From assembly GCF_041714655.1 (NCBI RefSeq), contig NZ_CP168219.1:2666001-2730000 (forward strand): DNA of 64,000 nucleotides. Reading direction: 5' to 3'. The notes under the pieces were generated by a model. That model searched no databases. It was not told the origin of the DNA and saw nothing but the letters and a program-made list of their open reading frames with translations. This DNA comes from Pseudoroseicyclus_A sp041714655. GTDB lineage: Bacteria > Pseudomonadota > Alphaproteobacteria > Rhodobacterales > Rhodobacteraceae. Below, piece after piece: positions 34,474 through 44,473 of the stretch; within the stretch, counting starts at the first letter, position 1, and the number at the start of each line of letters is the position of its first letter. The position numbers and the translations under genes were made by a program.

Positions 34474-35346
34474 TCAGAGGTTGTTCACCGTGAAGACGCA
34501 ACCGTCGGAGAGCAGCTCCGGCGGCGTCTGGCAGAGCCCGCGGGCGAGGCGCCAGGCGGCGAGCACCTTCGGCACATAAGCCCGCGTCTCGGCATAGGGC
34601 GGCACGCCGCCATTGTCGCGCACCGAGCCTTCGCCGGCATTGTAGCCGGCCAGCGCCAGCACCGCGTCCCCTTGGAAATGACGCATCAGCCAGTCGAGAT
34701 AGGCCGTACCGCCGCGGATGGACTGCACGGCGTCGAGCCGGTCGCTGACGCCGAAGCGCGTGGCCGTGTCGGGCATGAGCTGCATGAGCCCCGCGGCGCC
34801 GGCATGGCTCTCCGCCCCCGCATTGCCGGCGCTTTCGACGGCGATCACCGCGAGCACAAGCGCCGGGGAGACATCGGTGCCGATGGTGGCGGCGAGGATG
34901 TCTCGGCCATGCGCCTCGGCGATGCCCTGCAACGTCGCGAGCCGGGGGACGGGCAGCGCCGCCGCCTCGTCCGGCGGGGCGGCGAGCGTGCCGAGCGCGG
35001 CATTGACCCGTTCGGCGGCGCCCATGCCGAGCTCGGCCGGCACCACGGCCCAGAACCAGTCGACAGCGCTCGGCGCGGCGCCGGGCTGCATGGCGACCGG
35101 CAGCGCCTCCGGCGCGGCGGCGAGATCGGTCACCGGCTCGCGCGGCGCGAAGGCGGAATTGCCGGCGCGGATGGCGCTCGGCGCCGTGGGGTCGATCTGC
35201 ACCGAGATGCGCGGCGCGGAGCCGGCGGGCGGAGCAGAGACGCGGCGAAAGGTGAAATCGGGCTGCAGGCGCGTGTCCTGGCCTGCGGCGGGCCCCGCGA
35301 CAGCAAGGACCAGCCCGGCCAGCGCCGTGCCTAGGATGCGTTTCAT
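34474..35346 (-). CDS. Lytic transglycosylase (SLT domain)
   Basis: A 290-residue exported protein: signal peptide (MKRILGTALAGLVLAVAGPAAGQ), a variable linker to about residue 150 and a C-terminal goose-lysozyme-like SLT domain. The catalytic glutamate lies in VIAVESAGNAGAESHAGAAGLMQLMPDTA, and ALAGYNAGEGSV and ETRAYVPKVLAAW complete the pattern. It should cleave peptidoglycan in the periplasm. It stands convergent to the small acetyltransferase gene and divergent from the Tad pilus locus, so a role in opening the wall for the pilus is possible but unproven. ATG at 35346 begins the signal peptide. Confidence 0.9.
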   Translation of the reverse strand: MKRILGTALAGLVLAVAGPAAGQDTRLQPDFTFRRVSAPPAGSAPRISVQIDPTAPSAIRAGNSAFAPREPVTDLAAAPEALPVAMQPGAAPSAVDWFWAVVPAELGMGAAERVNAALGTLAAPPDEAAALPVPRLATLQGIAEAHGRDILAATIGTDVSPALVLAVIAVESAGNAGAESHAGAAGLMQLMPDTATRFGVSDRLDAVQSIRGGTAYLDWLMRHFQGDAVLALAGYNAGEGSVRDNGGVPPYAETRAYVPKVLAAWRLARGLCQTPPELLSDGCVFTVNNL

Positions 35347-35679
35347 GCTCTGCCTCGTCTCGCGGGTGGTCTGGTCGCCCCCGTCGTTGGCCGATCCTCG
35401 CATGAAAGGGCCGATGAGGGCAGCCGCCCCGGCCCGCATTGCCGCATTCCTGCGGACTTTCGGTGACAATTGGCGAGGTTTGCCAATAATATCAATAGTT
35501 TGACAATTTTAGCGGTGCCACGGAGATATACCACAAACGGTCGAAAGGTGACAAATTCCCGCCCGATTCCGCCGGCTATATGGGGCCATCCGAGACGGGG
35601 ATCGGGCCAAGGAGAGGCCGGCCCGACGAGAACCGCTTGGTGTGTGAAAACCGAGTGAAACCCTGAGGAGGGATTTGAA
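35347..35679. promoter_or_regulatory. Divergent AT-richer regulatory region upstream of the Tad pilus locus
   Basis: These 333 bases hold no gene. The middle part is clearly richer in A and T than its surroundings. TTGACA lies at 35500-35505, with GATATA 19 bases later as a weak -10 for the first pilin. TGACAATT occurs at 35464 and 35501, with TGACAAATT at 35549. An inverted repeat ATTGGC-7 bases-GCCAAT spans 35469-35487. These are candidate regulator sites. A good GAGGAGGG ribosome-binding site precedes flp at 35680. Confidence 0.5.
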
Positions 35680-35865
35680 ATGCTCAACGTCCTGAAGAAA
35701 TTCCGCGCTGACGAATCTGGCGCTGTCACCGTCGACTGGGTCGTGCTGACCGCCGCCATCGTCGGCCTCGGCATCGCCGTTCTCGGCTCCATCCAGTCCG
35801 GCGCCGGCGACCTCGCCGACGATATCGGTGCCGATCTGACCGGCATGGTCACGGCCGACAGCTGA
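35680..35865 (+). CDS. Flp-type pilin 1
   Basis: A 61-residue prepilin: a charged leader (MLNVLKKFRADESG) then the hydrophobic pilin helix AVTVDWVVLTAAIVGLGIAVLG. The prepilin peptidase should cut after the glycine at about residue 14. The usual glutamate-tyrosine of Flp pilins (position +5/+6) is replaced by Asp-Trp, a form seen across Rhodobacterales. It is the first gene of the Tad locus and is followed by a hairpin that may limit read-through, so pilin would be made in excess over the machinery. Confidence 0.88.
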   Translation: MLNVLKKFRADESGAVTVDWVVLTAAIVGLGIAVLGSIQSGAGDLADDIGADLTGMVTADS

Positions 35866-35886
35866 TCCGTCAGCGCTTGAAAGATC

Positions 35887-35917
35887 GAAGGCCGCGCTCC
35901 TCCCGGGCGCGGCCTTC
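35887..35917 (+). terminator. Hairpin downstream of pilin 1
   Basis: GAAGGCCGCGC and GCGCGGCCTTC form an 11-base perfect stem with a 9-base loop, 22 bases after the pilin 1 stop. Only three T bases follow closely, so it is either a weak terminator or a message-stabilising structure separating the major pilin from the downstream genes. Confidence 0.6.
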
Positions 35918-36051
35918 GCCGTTTGAAACGCCTGCTTTTACAGGGGCTAAACCATCGGCCCGGCTTCACCAAACCACCTAGCGGGTGGCGCAGTTCCGCC
36001 ACATTCCACCGCGAGTACGGGTCCATGAACTTAACGAGGAGGGCTGCCGAC

Positions 36052-36234
36052 ATGCGTCGACATCTCAGAGCCTTCGGCAAGAGCGAAAGCGGGGCGGTCA
36101 CCGTCGACTGGGTCGTCCTGACCGCCGCCATTGGCTTTCTAAGCGTCGGCCTCGTGGTGACCATCCGCGATGCCGCGACAGATCCCGCCGATTCCGTCGG
36201 TGCCCAGCTCAGCGGCATGGTGACGGAAGACTAA
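36052..36234 (+). CDS. Flp-type pilin 2 (pilin-like protein)
   Basis: A 60-residue prepilin with a basic leader (MRRHLRAFGKSESG) and the same cleavage and helix motif as pilin 1 (GAVTVDWVVLTAA), then a diverged helix (IGFLSVGLVVTIRDAA) and tail. ATG at 36052 is chosen because GAGGAGGG lies 8 bases upstream; an ATG at 36025 has no such site. It may be a minor pilin. Shared DNA across the motif-coding stretch suggests that the two arose by duplication. It lies 51 bases before cpaB. Confidence 0.85.
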   Translation: MRRHLRAFGKSESGAVTVDWVVLTAAIGFLSVGLVVTIRDAATDPADSVGAQLSGMVTED

Positions 36235-36285
36235 GGCAGGGCGCCGGGGCCGCCACGGCCCCGGTTCGAGCAGAAAGGGAAAGAC

Positions 36286-37158
36286 ATGCGCGCCGTTTTC
36301 GGCCTCGTGCTCATCATCGGTCTCGGCCTGGCCGGCTTCGCCGTCTACACGGTGAAGGGCTACCTCGATACGCAGCAGCGGGCGCTCGCCAACGAGCGCG
36401 CCGCCGCCGCCTCCCGCGTGCCCACCGTCGAGATCTATGCCGTCACCCGCACCATGGAATTCGGCGAGCGTCTGTCGCCGGAGGATGTGCGGCTGATCCC
36501 CTATCCCGCGCCCTTCCTGCCCGAAGGCGTCTTCCGGACCGCGGAAGAGCTCTTCCCCGACGGGTCGGATTCCTTGCGCATGGTGGCGCGGCAGATGGAG
36601 CCGAACGAGCCCGTGCTGGCCGCCAAGGTCACCGAGCCCGGCGCCGATGCCGGCATCACCACGCGGCTCCAGCCCGGGATGCGCGCTTTCGCGATCTCCG
36701 TCGATGTCGCCTCCGGCGTCTCCGGCTTCCTGCGGCCCGGCGACCGGGTGGACGTGTTCTGGACGGGCTCCATCGCCCGCTCCGTCTCCGGCGGTGGCCG
36801 CGAGGTGACCAAGCTCATCGAGACGGGGCTGCGCCTCGTCGCCGTCGACCAGACCGCCGATACCGGCCGCTCGCAGGCCGCCGTCGCGCGCACCGTGACG
36901 GTCGAGGCCAACCCCCAGCAGGTCGCGGCGCTCGCCCAGGCGGCGGCCACCGGCAAGCTGTCGCTCGCGCTCGTCGGCTATTCCGACGAGACGGTGGCCG
37001 TGGCTGTCGAGGTCGATCAGCGCTCGCTTCTCGGTATCGTCGAGGAGGAGATCCCCGTCGAGGAGGCACCGCCGCCGCCGATGGAAGAAGAGGTCTGCAC
37101 GATCCGCACCCGCCGCGGGTCCGAGGTGGTGGAGATCCCGATTCCCTGCCCGAGCTGA
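36286..37158 (+). CDS. cpaB: Flp pilus assembly protein CpaB (RcpC)
   Basis: A 290-residue periplasmic protein with an N-terminal membrane anchor (VFGLVLIIGLGLAGFAVYTV), an SAF domain (VEIYAVTRTMEFGERLSPEDVRLIPYP) near residues 45-80 and the RcpC core (LQPGMRAFAISVDVASGVSGFLRPGDRVDVFWTG) near 125-165. The C-terminus has a VCTIRTRRGSEVVEIPIPCPS tail with two cysteines. CpaB links the secretin to the pilus machine. It is followed by a 208-base gap with a strong hairpin before cpaC. Confidence 0.93.
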   Translation: MRAVFGLVLIIGLGLAGFAVYTVKGYLDTQQRALANERAAAASRVPTVEIYAVTRTMEFGERLSPEDVRLIPYPAPFLPEGVFRTAEELFPDGSDSLRMVARQMEPNEPVLAAKVTEPGADAGITTRLQPGMRAFAISVDVASGVSGFLRPGDRVDVFWTGSIARSVSGGGREVTKLIETGLRLVAVDQTADTGRSQAAVARTVTVEANPQQVAALAQAAATGKLSLALVGYSDETVAVAVEVDQRSLLGIVEEEIPVEEAPPPPMEEEVCTIRTRRGSEVVEIPIPCPS

Positions 37159-37209
37159 GGCGGAAAAGGCCGGCGCGTCGGCTTGCCGAAATCGAACCAA
37201 AGGACAAGC

Positions 37210-37229
37210 GGCGCCGGACGACCGGCGCC
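37210..37229 (+). terminator. Hairpin between cpaB and cpaC
   Basis: GGCGCCGG and CCGGCGCC with a 4-base loop form a perfect stem that a flanking C-G pair extends. No T-run follows, so read-through into cpaC is likely; it may be an attenuator or a processing site. The rest of the 208-base gap shows no gene. Confidence 0.35.
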
Positions 37230-37366
37230 GTCGGCTGTTGCGGTTTGCCCACATGAGGTAAGCCGCCCAAGCCACTGTTTCTTGAATTGATGACCTTCGG
37301 GTGCAAGGGTGACGCAAAGGCGGGCAGAAGACCCGCATGTCGCGCGTGACTGGAGAGGCAGGTCAC

Positions 37367-38794
37367 ATGAAATTTCACAAAGCTCTCAGGGTGGCGACTC
37401 TCGCCCTCCTTGCCGGTTTCGGCAGCGTCGCTGCTGCGCCGGCCATGGCGGAGACCCTTCAGGTCCTCCGCGGCCAGCCGTCGCGCGCGCTGCAGGTGCC
37501 GATGAACCGCGCCGTGGTGGTCGAGAGCGACACGCCCTTCGCCGAGCTTTCCATCGCCAACCCCGGCATCGCCGACATCTCCTCCCTCTCCGACCGGACG
37601 ATCTACGTCCTCGGCAAGGAGCCGGGCCGCACGACCCTGACCATCCTCGATGCCGAAGGCCGGCTCATCACCAATGTGGAGGTGCAGGTCACCCCCGATG
37701 TCGGCGAGTTCCGCGAGCGCCTGGCGCAGGTGCTGCCCGGAGAGCCCATCGAGGTGCGCACCGCCAATGACGGCATCGTCCTGTCCGGCACCGTCTCGTC
37801 CATCGTGGCGCTCGACCGGGCGCTCGAGCTGGCGCAGCGCTATGCGCCCGACCGCGTGTCGAACCTCATGGATGTCGGCGGCCAGCAGCAGGTGATGCTG
37901 CGCGTGCGCTTCGCGGAGATGCAGCGCTCCGTCGCCAAGTCGCTGTCGTCCTCGCTGACGCTGCAGGGCACCGCGCTCGGCGGCAATCTCGGGCTGTCCG
38001 GCGGCGCGAACACGCTCAACACCTCCGGCGCCATGGCCAATGCCTTCGGCGGCAACATCCCGGCAGCGAACCTCAACAACGGCGCCTTCCTCTTCGGCTT
38101 CAACGCCGGCGGCGTCGAGGTGGGGATGCTGCTCGAGGCGCTGGAATCCCGCGGCGTCGTCCGCACGCTGGCCGAGCCGAACCTCACCGCCCTCTCCGGG
38201 CAGGAGGCGCATTTCCTCGCCGGCGGCGAATATCCCGTGCCGATCAGCGACGGCAGCGCCGTCTCGATCTCCTACAAGCCCTTCGGCGTGGAGCTGAACT
38301 TCATCCCGCGCGTCGTCGACGGCGATCTCATCAACCTCGAGCTGTCGGCCGCGGTGTCGTCCATCGACCCGACCAACGGCGTCAACGTCAACGGCTTCTC
38401 CGTCGATGCCTTCCGGCGCCGCGAGACCTCGACGGTCGTCGAGATCCGCGACGGCGAGAGCTTCGCCATCGCCGGCCTCTTGACCGACGACTTCCGCGAC
38501 CTGAACGGCCAAGTGCCGTGGCTCGGCGACATTCCGATCCTCGGGGCGCTCTTCCGCTCGGCGGAATACCAGCGCGAGCAGACCGAGCTCGTCATCATCA
38601 TCACCCCGCATCTCGTCACGCCCACCCGCGGCGATACGCTGGCCCTGCCGACGGACAGGGTGCGCCCGCCGTCGGAGCGTGACCTCTTCCTCTTCGGGCG
38701 GGTCACCGGCAATGATGCGCCGACGACCGGCGCGGCCGGCGAGGTGGCGCGGCAGGATTTTTCCAGCCCCTACGGCTATGTGCTCGACGATTGA
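37367..38794 (+). CDS. cpaC: Secretin CpaC (RcpA) of the Tad pilus
   Basis: A 475-residue outer-membrane pore protein: signal peptide (VATLALLAGFGSVAAAPAMA), an N-terminal secretin domain with the block NPGIADISSLSDRTIYVLGKEPG, a BON-like domain (GIVLSGTVSSIVALDRALELA), and the type II/III secretin core with EPNLTALSGQEAHFLAGGE and the signature VPWLGDIPILGALFRS. It should form the ring through which the Flp pilus leaves. ATG at 37367 begins the signal peptide, with GAGAGGCAGG upstream. The OmpA-type lipoprotein gene follows after 13 bases. Confidence 0.95.
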   Translation: MKFHKALRVATLALLAGFGSVAAAPAMAETLQVLRGQPSRALQVPMNRAVVVESDTPFAELSIANPGIADISSLSDRTIYVLGKEPGRTTLTILDAEGRLITNVEVQVTPDVGEFRERLAQVLPGEPIEVRTANDGIVLSGTVSSIVALDRALELAQRYAPDRVSNLMDVGGQQQVMLRVRFAEMQRSVAKSLSSSLTLQGTALGGNLGLSGGANTLNTSGAMANAFGGNIPAANLNNGAFLFGFNAGGVEVGMLLEALESRGVVRTLAEPNLTALSGQEAHFLAGGEYPVPISDGSAVSISYKPFGVELNFIPRVVDGDLINLELSAAVSSIDPTNGVNVNGFSVDAFRRRETSTVVEIRDGESFAIAGLLTDDFRDLNGQVPWLGDIPILGALFRSAEYQREQTELVIIITPHLVTPTRGDTLALPTDRVRPPSERDLFLFGRVTGNDAPTTGAAGEVARQDFSSPYGYVLDD

Positions 38795-38807
38795 CGGGGT
38801 GAGGACG

Positions 38808-39488
38808 ATGCGCAGACTGATCTCCACCACGGCGTTGCTGGGCCTCCTGGCCGGCTGCGCGCCGGGCCCCGCGGGCGATGTCGGCTTCGGCGTCGCCACC
38901 GCCAACAACCTGGCCGTGCAGACCGGCGAGGTGGCCTATCTCGGCGACGTCAACGCCAGCTTCACCGCCAGCGTCACGACGACGATCAACTTCGCCTTCG
39001 ATTCCGCCGTGCCCGACAGCGCCGCCCGCGCCGCGCTGAACGCCCAGGCCGCCTTCATCGCCCAGTACCCGGATCTGAAGTTCCGGGTCTACGGGCATAC
39101 CGATCTCGTCGGCAGCGAGGCCTACAACTACAATCTCGGGCTGCGCCGCGCCAACGCGGCCGTGGCCTATCTGACCTCGCGCGGCATCTCGCGCGGTCGG
39201 CTGGAAGCGGTTGTTTCCTATGGGGAAACCCAGCCGCTCATCGCCACGACCAACCCCGAGCGCGCCAACCGGCGGACGGTGACGGAGGTCTCCGGCTTCG
39301 CCTCGGGCAGCGGCACGGTGCTCAACGGCGAATATGCGCATGTCATCTACAATGACTATGTCGCCTCCGCCGCGGCCGAGCCCACGGTCACCGGCGCCGG
39401 GGCCGCGATCTCCGGTGGAGGTGGCGGCGGCGGCGGAGGTGGCGGCGCCTCCGGCGGCGGCGGCGACACGGGCGGCGGCGACAGCTAG
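38808..39488 (+). CDS. OmpA-domain lipoprotein in the CpaD position of the Tad locus
   Basis: A 226-residue lipoprotein with lipobox LLAGC (Cys near residue 17), then an OmpA-like peptidoglycan-binding domain (INFAFDSAVPDSAARAALN, YGHTDLVGSEAYNYNLGLRRANAAVAYL, NPERANRRTVTEV) and a C-terminal tail almost wholly of glycine with Ser/Asp. Other Tad loci usually have CpaD (a lipoprotein with a different fold) at this place between CpaC and CpaE. It may tether the secretin to the cell wall; that is inferred from place. GAGGAC precedes ATG 38808. Confidence 0.85.
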   Translation: MRRLISTTALLGLLAGCAPGPAGDVGFGVATANNLAVQTGEVAYLGDVNASFTASVTTTINFAFDSAVPDSAARAALNAQAAFIAQYPDLKFRVYGHTDLVGSEAYNYNLGLRRANAAVAYLTSRGISRGRLEAVVSYGETQPLIATTNPERANRRTVTEVSGFASGSGTVLNGEYAHVIYNDYVASAAAEPTVTGAGAAISGGGGGGGGGGGASGGGGDTGGGDS

Positions 39489-39696
39489 CGTCCCCGCCCC
39501 GGAAACGGGGTCACGCGTTCGCGAGGATCGTACCCCCTGCCCCAACAATTCCAACATTGGGGCCCGATTCCTGCCCCGATTGACCCTCATCGTCTGACAT
39601 CGACGGCGCGGATTCTGTTCGCGCCGCGTCGGCCAGGCCCCGCGCCTGTTCCGACGCCCCGCGCGTACGGGGGCCAGACATGAGGACGAAGGCGAA
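39489..39696. other. Gap between the OmpA lipoprotein and cpaE
   Basis: These 208 bases hold no gene. Two imperfect inverted repeats are visible: CCCAA with TTGGG (39541-39561) and an interrupted GC stem around 39600-39632. Either could be an internal transcription or processing signal, but nothing is decisive. Confidence 0.4.
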
Positions 39697-40935
39697 ATGG
39701 GAAGCACTGCCGTCTTGCAACCCGATCCCCAGCCGATCGTGGCCTGCACCGTCAGCCGCGACGTGCAGATCTTCGACCTGCTGATCGAGGATATGGAAGC
39801 CTCGCTCGGCGAGCGCTGGGGCGATCTCAGCTTCACCGATGCGCTGACCTTCCTCGACCAGCCGGAGGCGGATTCGCTCGAATTCATCGCCCTTGCCCTC
39901 GATTCCGAGGACGAGGCCGACCTGGCGCTGCTGATGGAGGTCATCACTTCCGCCAAGGCGCGGGGGATCAAGGTGATCCTCATCGCCGAGGATGTCTCGC
40001 CCGCCGCGCTGCACCAGCTTCTCCGCGAGGGGGGTGACGAGTTCATCCCCTATCCGCTGCCCGAGGGCGAGCTCGACCGCGCCATCCGCCGCATGGGCGA
40101 GCCGCCCGAGCGGCAGGATGCGGCGCCGACCCCGATCAAGGCGAAGGACGACCGCTCCGGCGTGGTGATCCCCGTTCAGGGCCTCGCCGGCGGCACCGGC
40201 TCCACCACCTTCGCCACCAACCTCGCCTGGGAGCTGTCGCTGGCGGCCGATGGCGAGGGCGCGCGGGTCTGCCTGATCGACCTCGACCTGCAGTTCGGCA
40301 CCGTGTCGACCTATCTCGACCTGCCGCGCCGCGAGGCGGTGCTGGAGCTCCTGTCCAACATCGACGCGATGGACAGCGAGAGCTTCCTGCAGGCGCTACT
40401 GCCCTACGAGGAAAGGCTGCAGGTGCTGACCTCGCCGGCCGAGCTGGTGCCGGTCGACCTGCTGACGCCGGCCGATGTCGAGCGGATCATCGAGACCGCG
40501 CGGCTCAATTTCGACTATGTCGTCATCGACATGCCGACCACGATGGTCGAGTGGTCAGAGACGGTCCTGCAAGCCTCCCATGTCTATTTCGCGCTGATCG
40601 AGCTCGATATGCGCTCCGCCCAGAACGCGCTGCGCCTCAAGCGGGCGCTGCAGGGGGAGGATCTGCCCTTCGAGAAGCTGCGCTTCGTGCTCAACCGGGC
40701 CCCCGGCTTCACCGATCTCAACGGCAAGTCGCGGGTCAAGCGCCTGGCGGAGAGCCTCGGCATCTCCATCGAGGTGCTCTTGCCCGACGGCGGCAAGCAG
40801 GTCGTGCAGGTCAACGATCACGGCGCGGCGCTGGGCATCGGCGCCCCCAAGAATGCGCTCCGCAAGGAGATCCAGAAACTCGCCAAATCCGTGCATGAGG
40901 TGAATGCCGAAGCGGATGCGCGCGCCAAGGGCTGA
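39697..40935 (+). CDS. cpaE: Tad pilus localisation ATPase-like protein CpaE (TadZ)
   Basis: A 412-residue protein with a receiver-like N-terminal domain (residues 15-130) and a ParA/MinD-like C-terminal domain. The P-loop position reads VQGLAGGTGSTTFATNLAW, and neither the signature nor the Walker A lysine of KGGxGKT is present. Downstream blocks (VCLIDLDLQFGTVSTYLDL, FDYVVIDMPTTM) fit the fold. CpaE/TadZ places the pilus machine in the cell. Loss of the lysines suggests weak or no ATP hydrolysis in this copy, as in some other TadZ proteins. Confidence 0.92.
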   Translation: MGSTAVLQPDPQPIVACTVSRDVQIFDLLIEDMEASLGERWGDLSFTDALTFLDQPEADSLEFIALALDSEDEADLALLMEVITSAKARGIKVILIAEDVSPAALHQLLREGGDEFIPYPLPEGELDRAIRRMGEPPERQDAAPTPIKAKDDRSGVVIPVQGLAGGTGSTTFATNLAWELSLAADGEGARVCLIDLDLQFGTVSTYLDLPRREAVLELLSNIDAMDSESFLQALLPYEERLQVLTSPAELVPVDLLTPADVERIIETARLNFDYVVIDMPTTMVEWSETVLQASHVYFALIELDMRSAQNALRLKRALQGEDLPFEKLRFVLNRAPGFTDLNGKSRVKRLAESLGISIEVLLPDGGKQVVQVNDHGAALGIGAPKNALRKEIQKLAKSVHEVNAEADARAKG

Positions 40936-40949
40936 TGTGAGAGAAACCC

Positions 40950-42446
<1,497 letters not shown>

Positions 42447-42451
42447 GCGCC

Positions 42452-43420
42452 ATGACGCTTTCGCCCGAACCGATCATCTACGGCCTGATCTTCGTGGCCG
42501 TCCTCGTCCTGGTCGAGGGCGTCTATCTCGTCGCCTTCGGCAAGTCGATCAAGCTCAACTCCCGGGTCAACCGGCGGCTGGAGCTGCTCGAGAAGGGCGG
42601 CCGCCGCGAAGAGGTGCTGGACCAGCTCCGCAAGGAGATGACCCAGCACATGAAGAGCCAGAGCATCCCGCTCTACTCTCTCCTCGCCAGCAAGGCCCAG
42701 CATGCCAATATCGCCTTTACCCCGGTGCAGCTCATCGGCGTCATGGCGGCGCTGGCCGCCGTGGCCTTCATGGGGCTGACCTATGCCACCGAGGCTAGCA
42801 CTCCGGTGCGGGCGCTCGTGGCCGTCGCGATGGGGATCGGCGGCGTCTACACCTGGATCAACAACAAGGCCAAGAAGCGCATGGCGCTGATCGAGGAGCA
42901 GCTGCCCGAGGCCGTCGAGCTCATGGTCCGCAGCTTGCGCGTCGGCCATCCCTTCTCCAGCGCCATCAACATCGTCGCCAAGGAGGTGCCCGACCCGCTC
43001 GGCTCCGAGATGGGGGTCATCGCCGACGAGGCCGCCTATGGCCGCGACATGGGCGAGACGCTGAAGGCCATGGCCGAGCGGATCGACATGCAGGACCTGC
43101 GCTTCCTCGCCGTGGCCGTGACGATCCAGCAGCAGGCCGGCGGCAACCTTGCCGAGATCCTCGACGGGCTCGCCAAGGTGATCCGCGCCCGCTTCCGCCT
43201 GTTCCGCCGGGTGAAGGCCATCACGGCCGAGGCGAAATGGTCGGGGATGTTCCTCTCCGCCTTCCCGCTGCTCGCGCTCATCGGCATCAACGTGATGCAG
43301 CCGGGCTATTACGACGAGGTGAAGGAGACGGCGGTCTTCATCCCCGCCTGCCTGGTCGTCGGCGCCTTCCTGGTGGTGAACCTCATCGTCATGCGTGCAC
43401 TCGTGAACATCAAGGTCTGA
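42452..43420 (+). CDS. tadB: Tad pilus inner-membrane platform protein TadB
   Basis: A 322-residue GspF-family membrane protein: an N-terminal helix (IYGLIFVAVLVLVEGVYLVAF), a second pair near residues 92-135, the cytoplasmic T2SSF domain (LPEAVELMVRSLRVGHPFSSAINIVAKEV, FLAVAVTIQQQAGGNLAEIL) and two C-terminal helices. With TadC it forms the platform on which CpaF acts. Gene spacing (5 and 9 bases) shows one operon. Confidence 0.95.
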   Translation: MTLSPEPIIYGLIFVAVLVLVEGVYLVAFGKSIKLNSRVNRRLELLEKGGRREEVLDQLRKEMTQHMKSQSIPLYSLLASKAQHANIAFTPVQLIGVMAALAAVAFMGLTYATEASTPVRALVAVAMGIGGVYTWINNKAKKRMALIEEQLPEAVELMVRSLRVGHPFSSAINIVAKEVPDPLGSEMGVIADEAAYGRDMGETLKAMAERIDMQDLRFLAVAVTIQQQAGGNLAEILDGLAKVIRARFRLFRRVKAITAEAKWSGMFLSAFPLLALIGINVMQPGYYDEVKETAVFIPACLVVGAFLVVNLIVMRALVNIKV

Positions 43421-43429
43421 GGGGGAGCC

Positions 43430-44473
43430 ATGCTCGACAATCTGACGACCCAGGCGCTCGGCCTCTGGACCTCCCTCGGCCCGCTCGCCCCCGTGGTGGC
43501 GGCGGGCGTGCTCGGCATCGTGCTCATCGCCGTCGCCCTGCCCTTCTACCTCAAGCGCGAGGCCGATCCGCTCGACCGGCTGAAGGAGAGCAACCGCGCC
43601 GCCACCGCCACGGCGGCCCGCCCCACCAAGGACAAGCTGCGCACCGCCAGCCGCACCGACAAGCTGGAGCGCTATTCCAACTTCCTCGAGCCGAAGGACG
43701 AGGAGGAATATTCCGCCTCGCGCCTCAAGCTCCTGCAGGCCGGCTATTCCAGCAAGAATGCCGTACGCATCTACCATTTCTCGCAGTTCGCGCTCGGCCT
43801 CGCCGGGCTGGTGCTCGGCGTCGCCTATACGTTCTATCTCTCGGCCACCGGCGATCCGACGACGCGCGACCTGGTGCTCTACGGGCTCGGGCCCGGAATC
43901 GTCGCCTACATGCTGCCGAAATACTGGGTCAACAAGCGCCAGCAGGAGCGGCAGAAGGCCATCACCAACGGCTTTCCGGACTCGCTCGACATGATGCTGG
44001 TCTGCGTCGAAGCGGGCCAGTCGCTCGACCAGTCGATCATCCGCGTCGCCCGGGAGCTCCGCACCGGCTTCCCCGAGCTCGCGCATGAATACGAGATGGT
44101 CGCCTACGAGATGAAGGCCGGCAAGGACAAGACCGCGGTCCTGCGCGACATGGCCGAGCGCTGCGGCGTCGCCGATGTGACGAGCTTCGTCACCGTGCTG
44201 ATCCAGAGCCAGCAGTTCGGCACCTCGATCGCCGAGGCGCTGCGGATCTACGCCGCCGAGATGCGCGACAAGCGCGTCATGCGGGCGGAGGAGAAGGCCA
44301 ACACCCTGCCCACCAAGATGACGCTGGCGACCATGATGTTGACCGTGCCTCCGCTTCTCATCATCCTGATCGGGCCGTCGGTCTGGGATATCTACCAGAC
44401 GCTCGGCGGTGGTGGGGCAGCAGAAGAAACCGGCGTTGCGGAAGGTCACGAGATCGACCAGGGGCAGAACTAG
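43430..44473 (+). CDS. tadC: Tad pilus inner-membrane platform protein TadC
   Basis: A 347-residue GspF-family protein, partner of TadB. It has an N-terminal helix (LAPVVVAAGVLGIVLIAVALPFYL), a middle pair (FALGLAGLVLGVAYTFYL and VLYGLGPGIVAYMLPKYW), the T2SSF domain (FPDSLDMMLVCVEAGQSLDQSIIRVARE, FVTVLIQSQQFGTSIAEALR) and a C-terminal helix. GAGGGGGAG precedes the ATG. The last ~60 bases overlap the tadD coding frame. Confidence 0.95.
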   Translation: MLDNLTTQALGLWTSLGPLAPVVAAGVLGIVLIAVALPFYLKREADPLDRLKESNRAATATAARPTKDKLRTASRTDKLERYSNFLEPKDEEEYSASRLKLLQAGYSSKNAVRIYHFSQFALGLAGLVLGVAYTFYLSATGDPTTRDLVLYGLGPGIVAYMLPKYWVNKRQQERQKAITNGFPDSLDMMLVCVEAGQSLDQSIIRVARELRTGFPELAHEYEMVAYEMKAGKDKTAVLRDMAERCGVADVTSFVTVLIQSQQFGTSIAEALRIYAAEMRDKRVMRAEEKANTLPTKMTLATMMLTVPPLLIILIGPSVWDIYQTLGGGGAAEETGVAEGHEIDQGQN

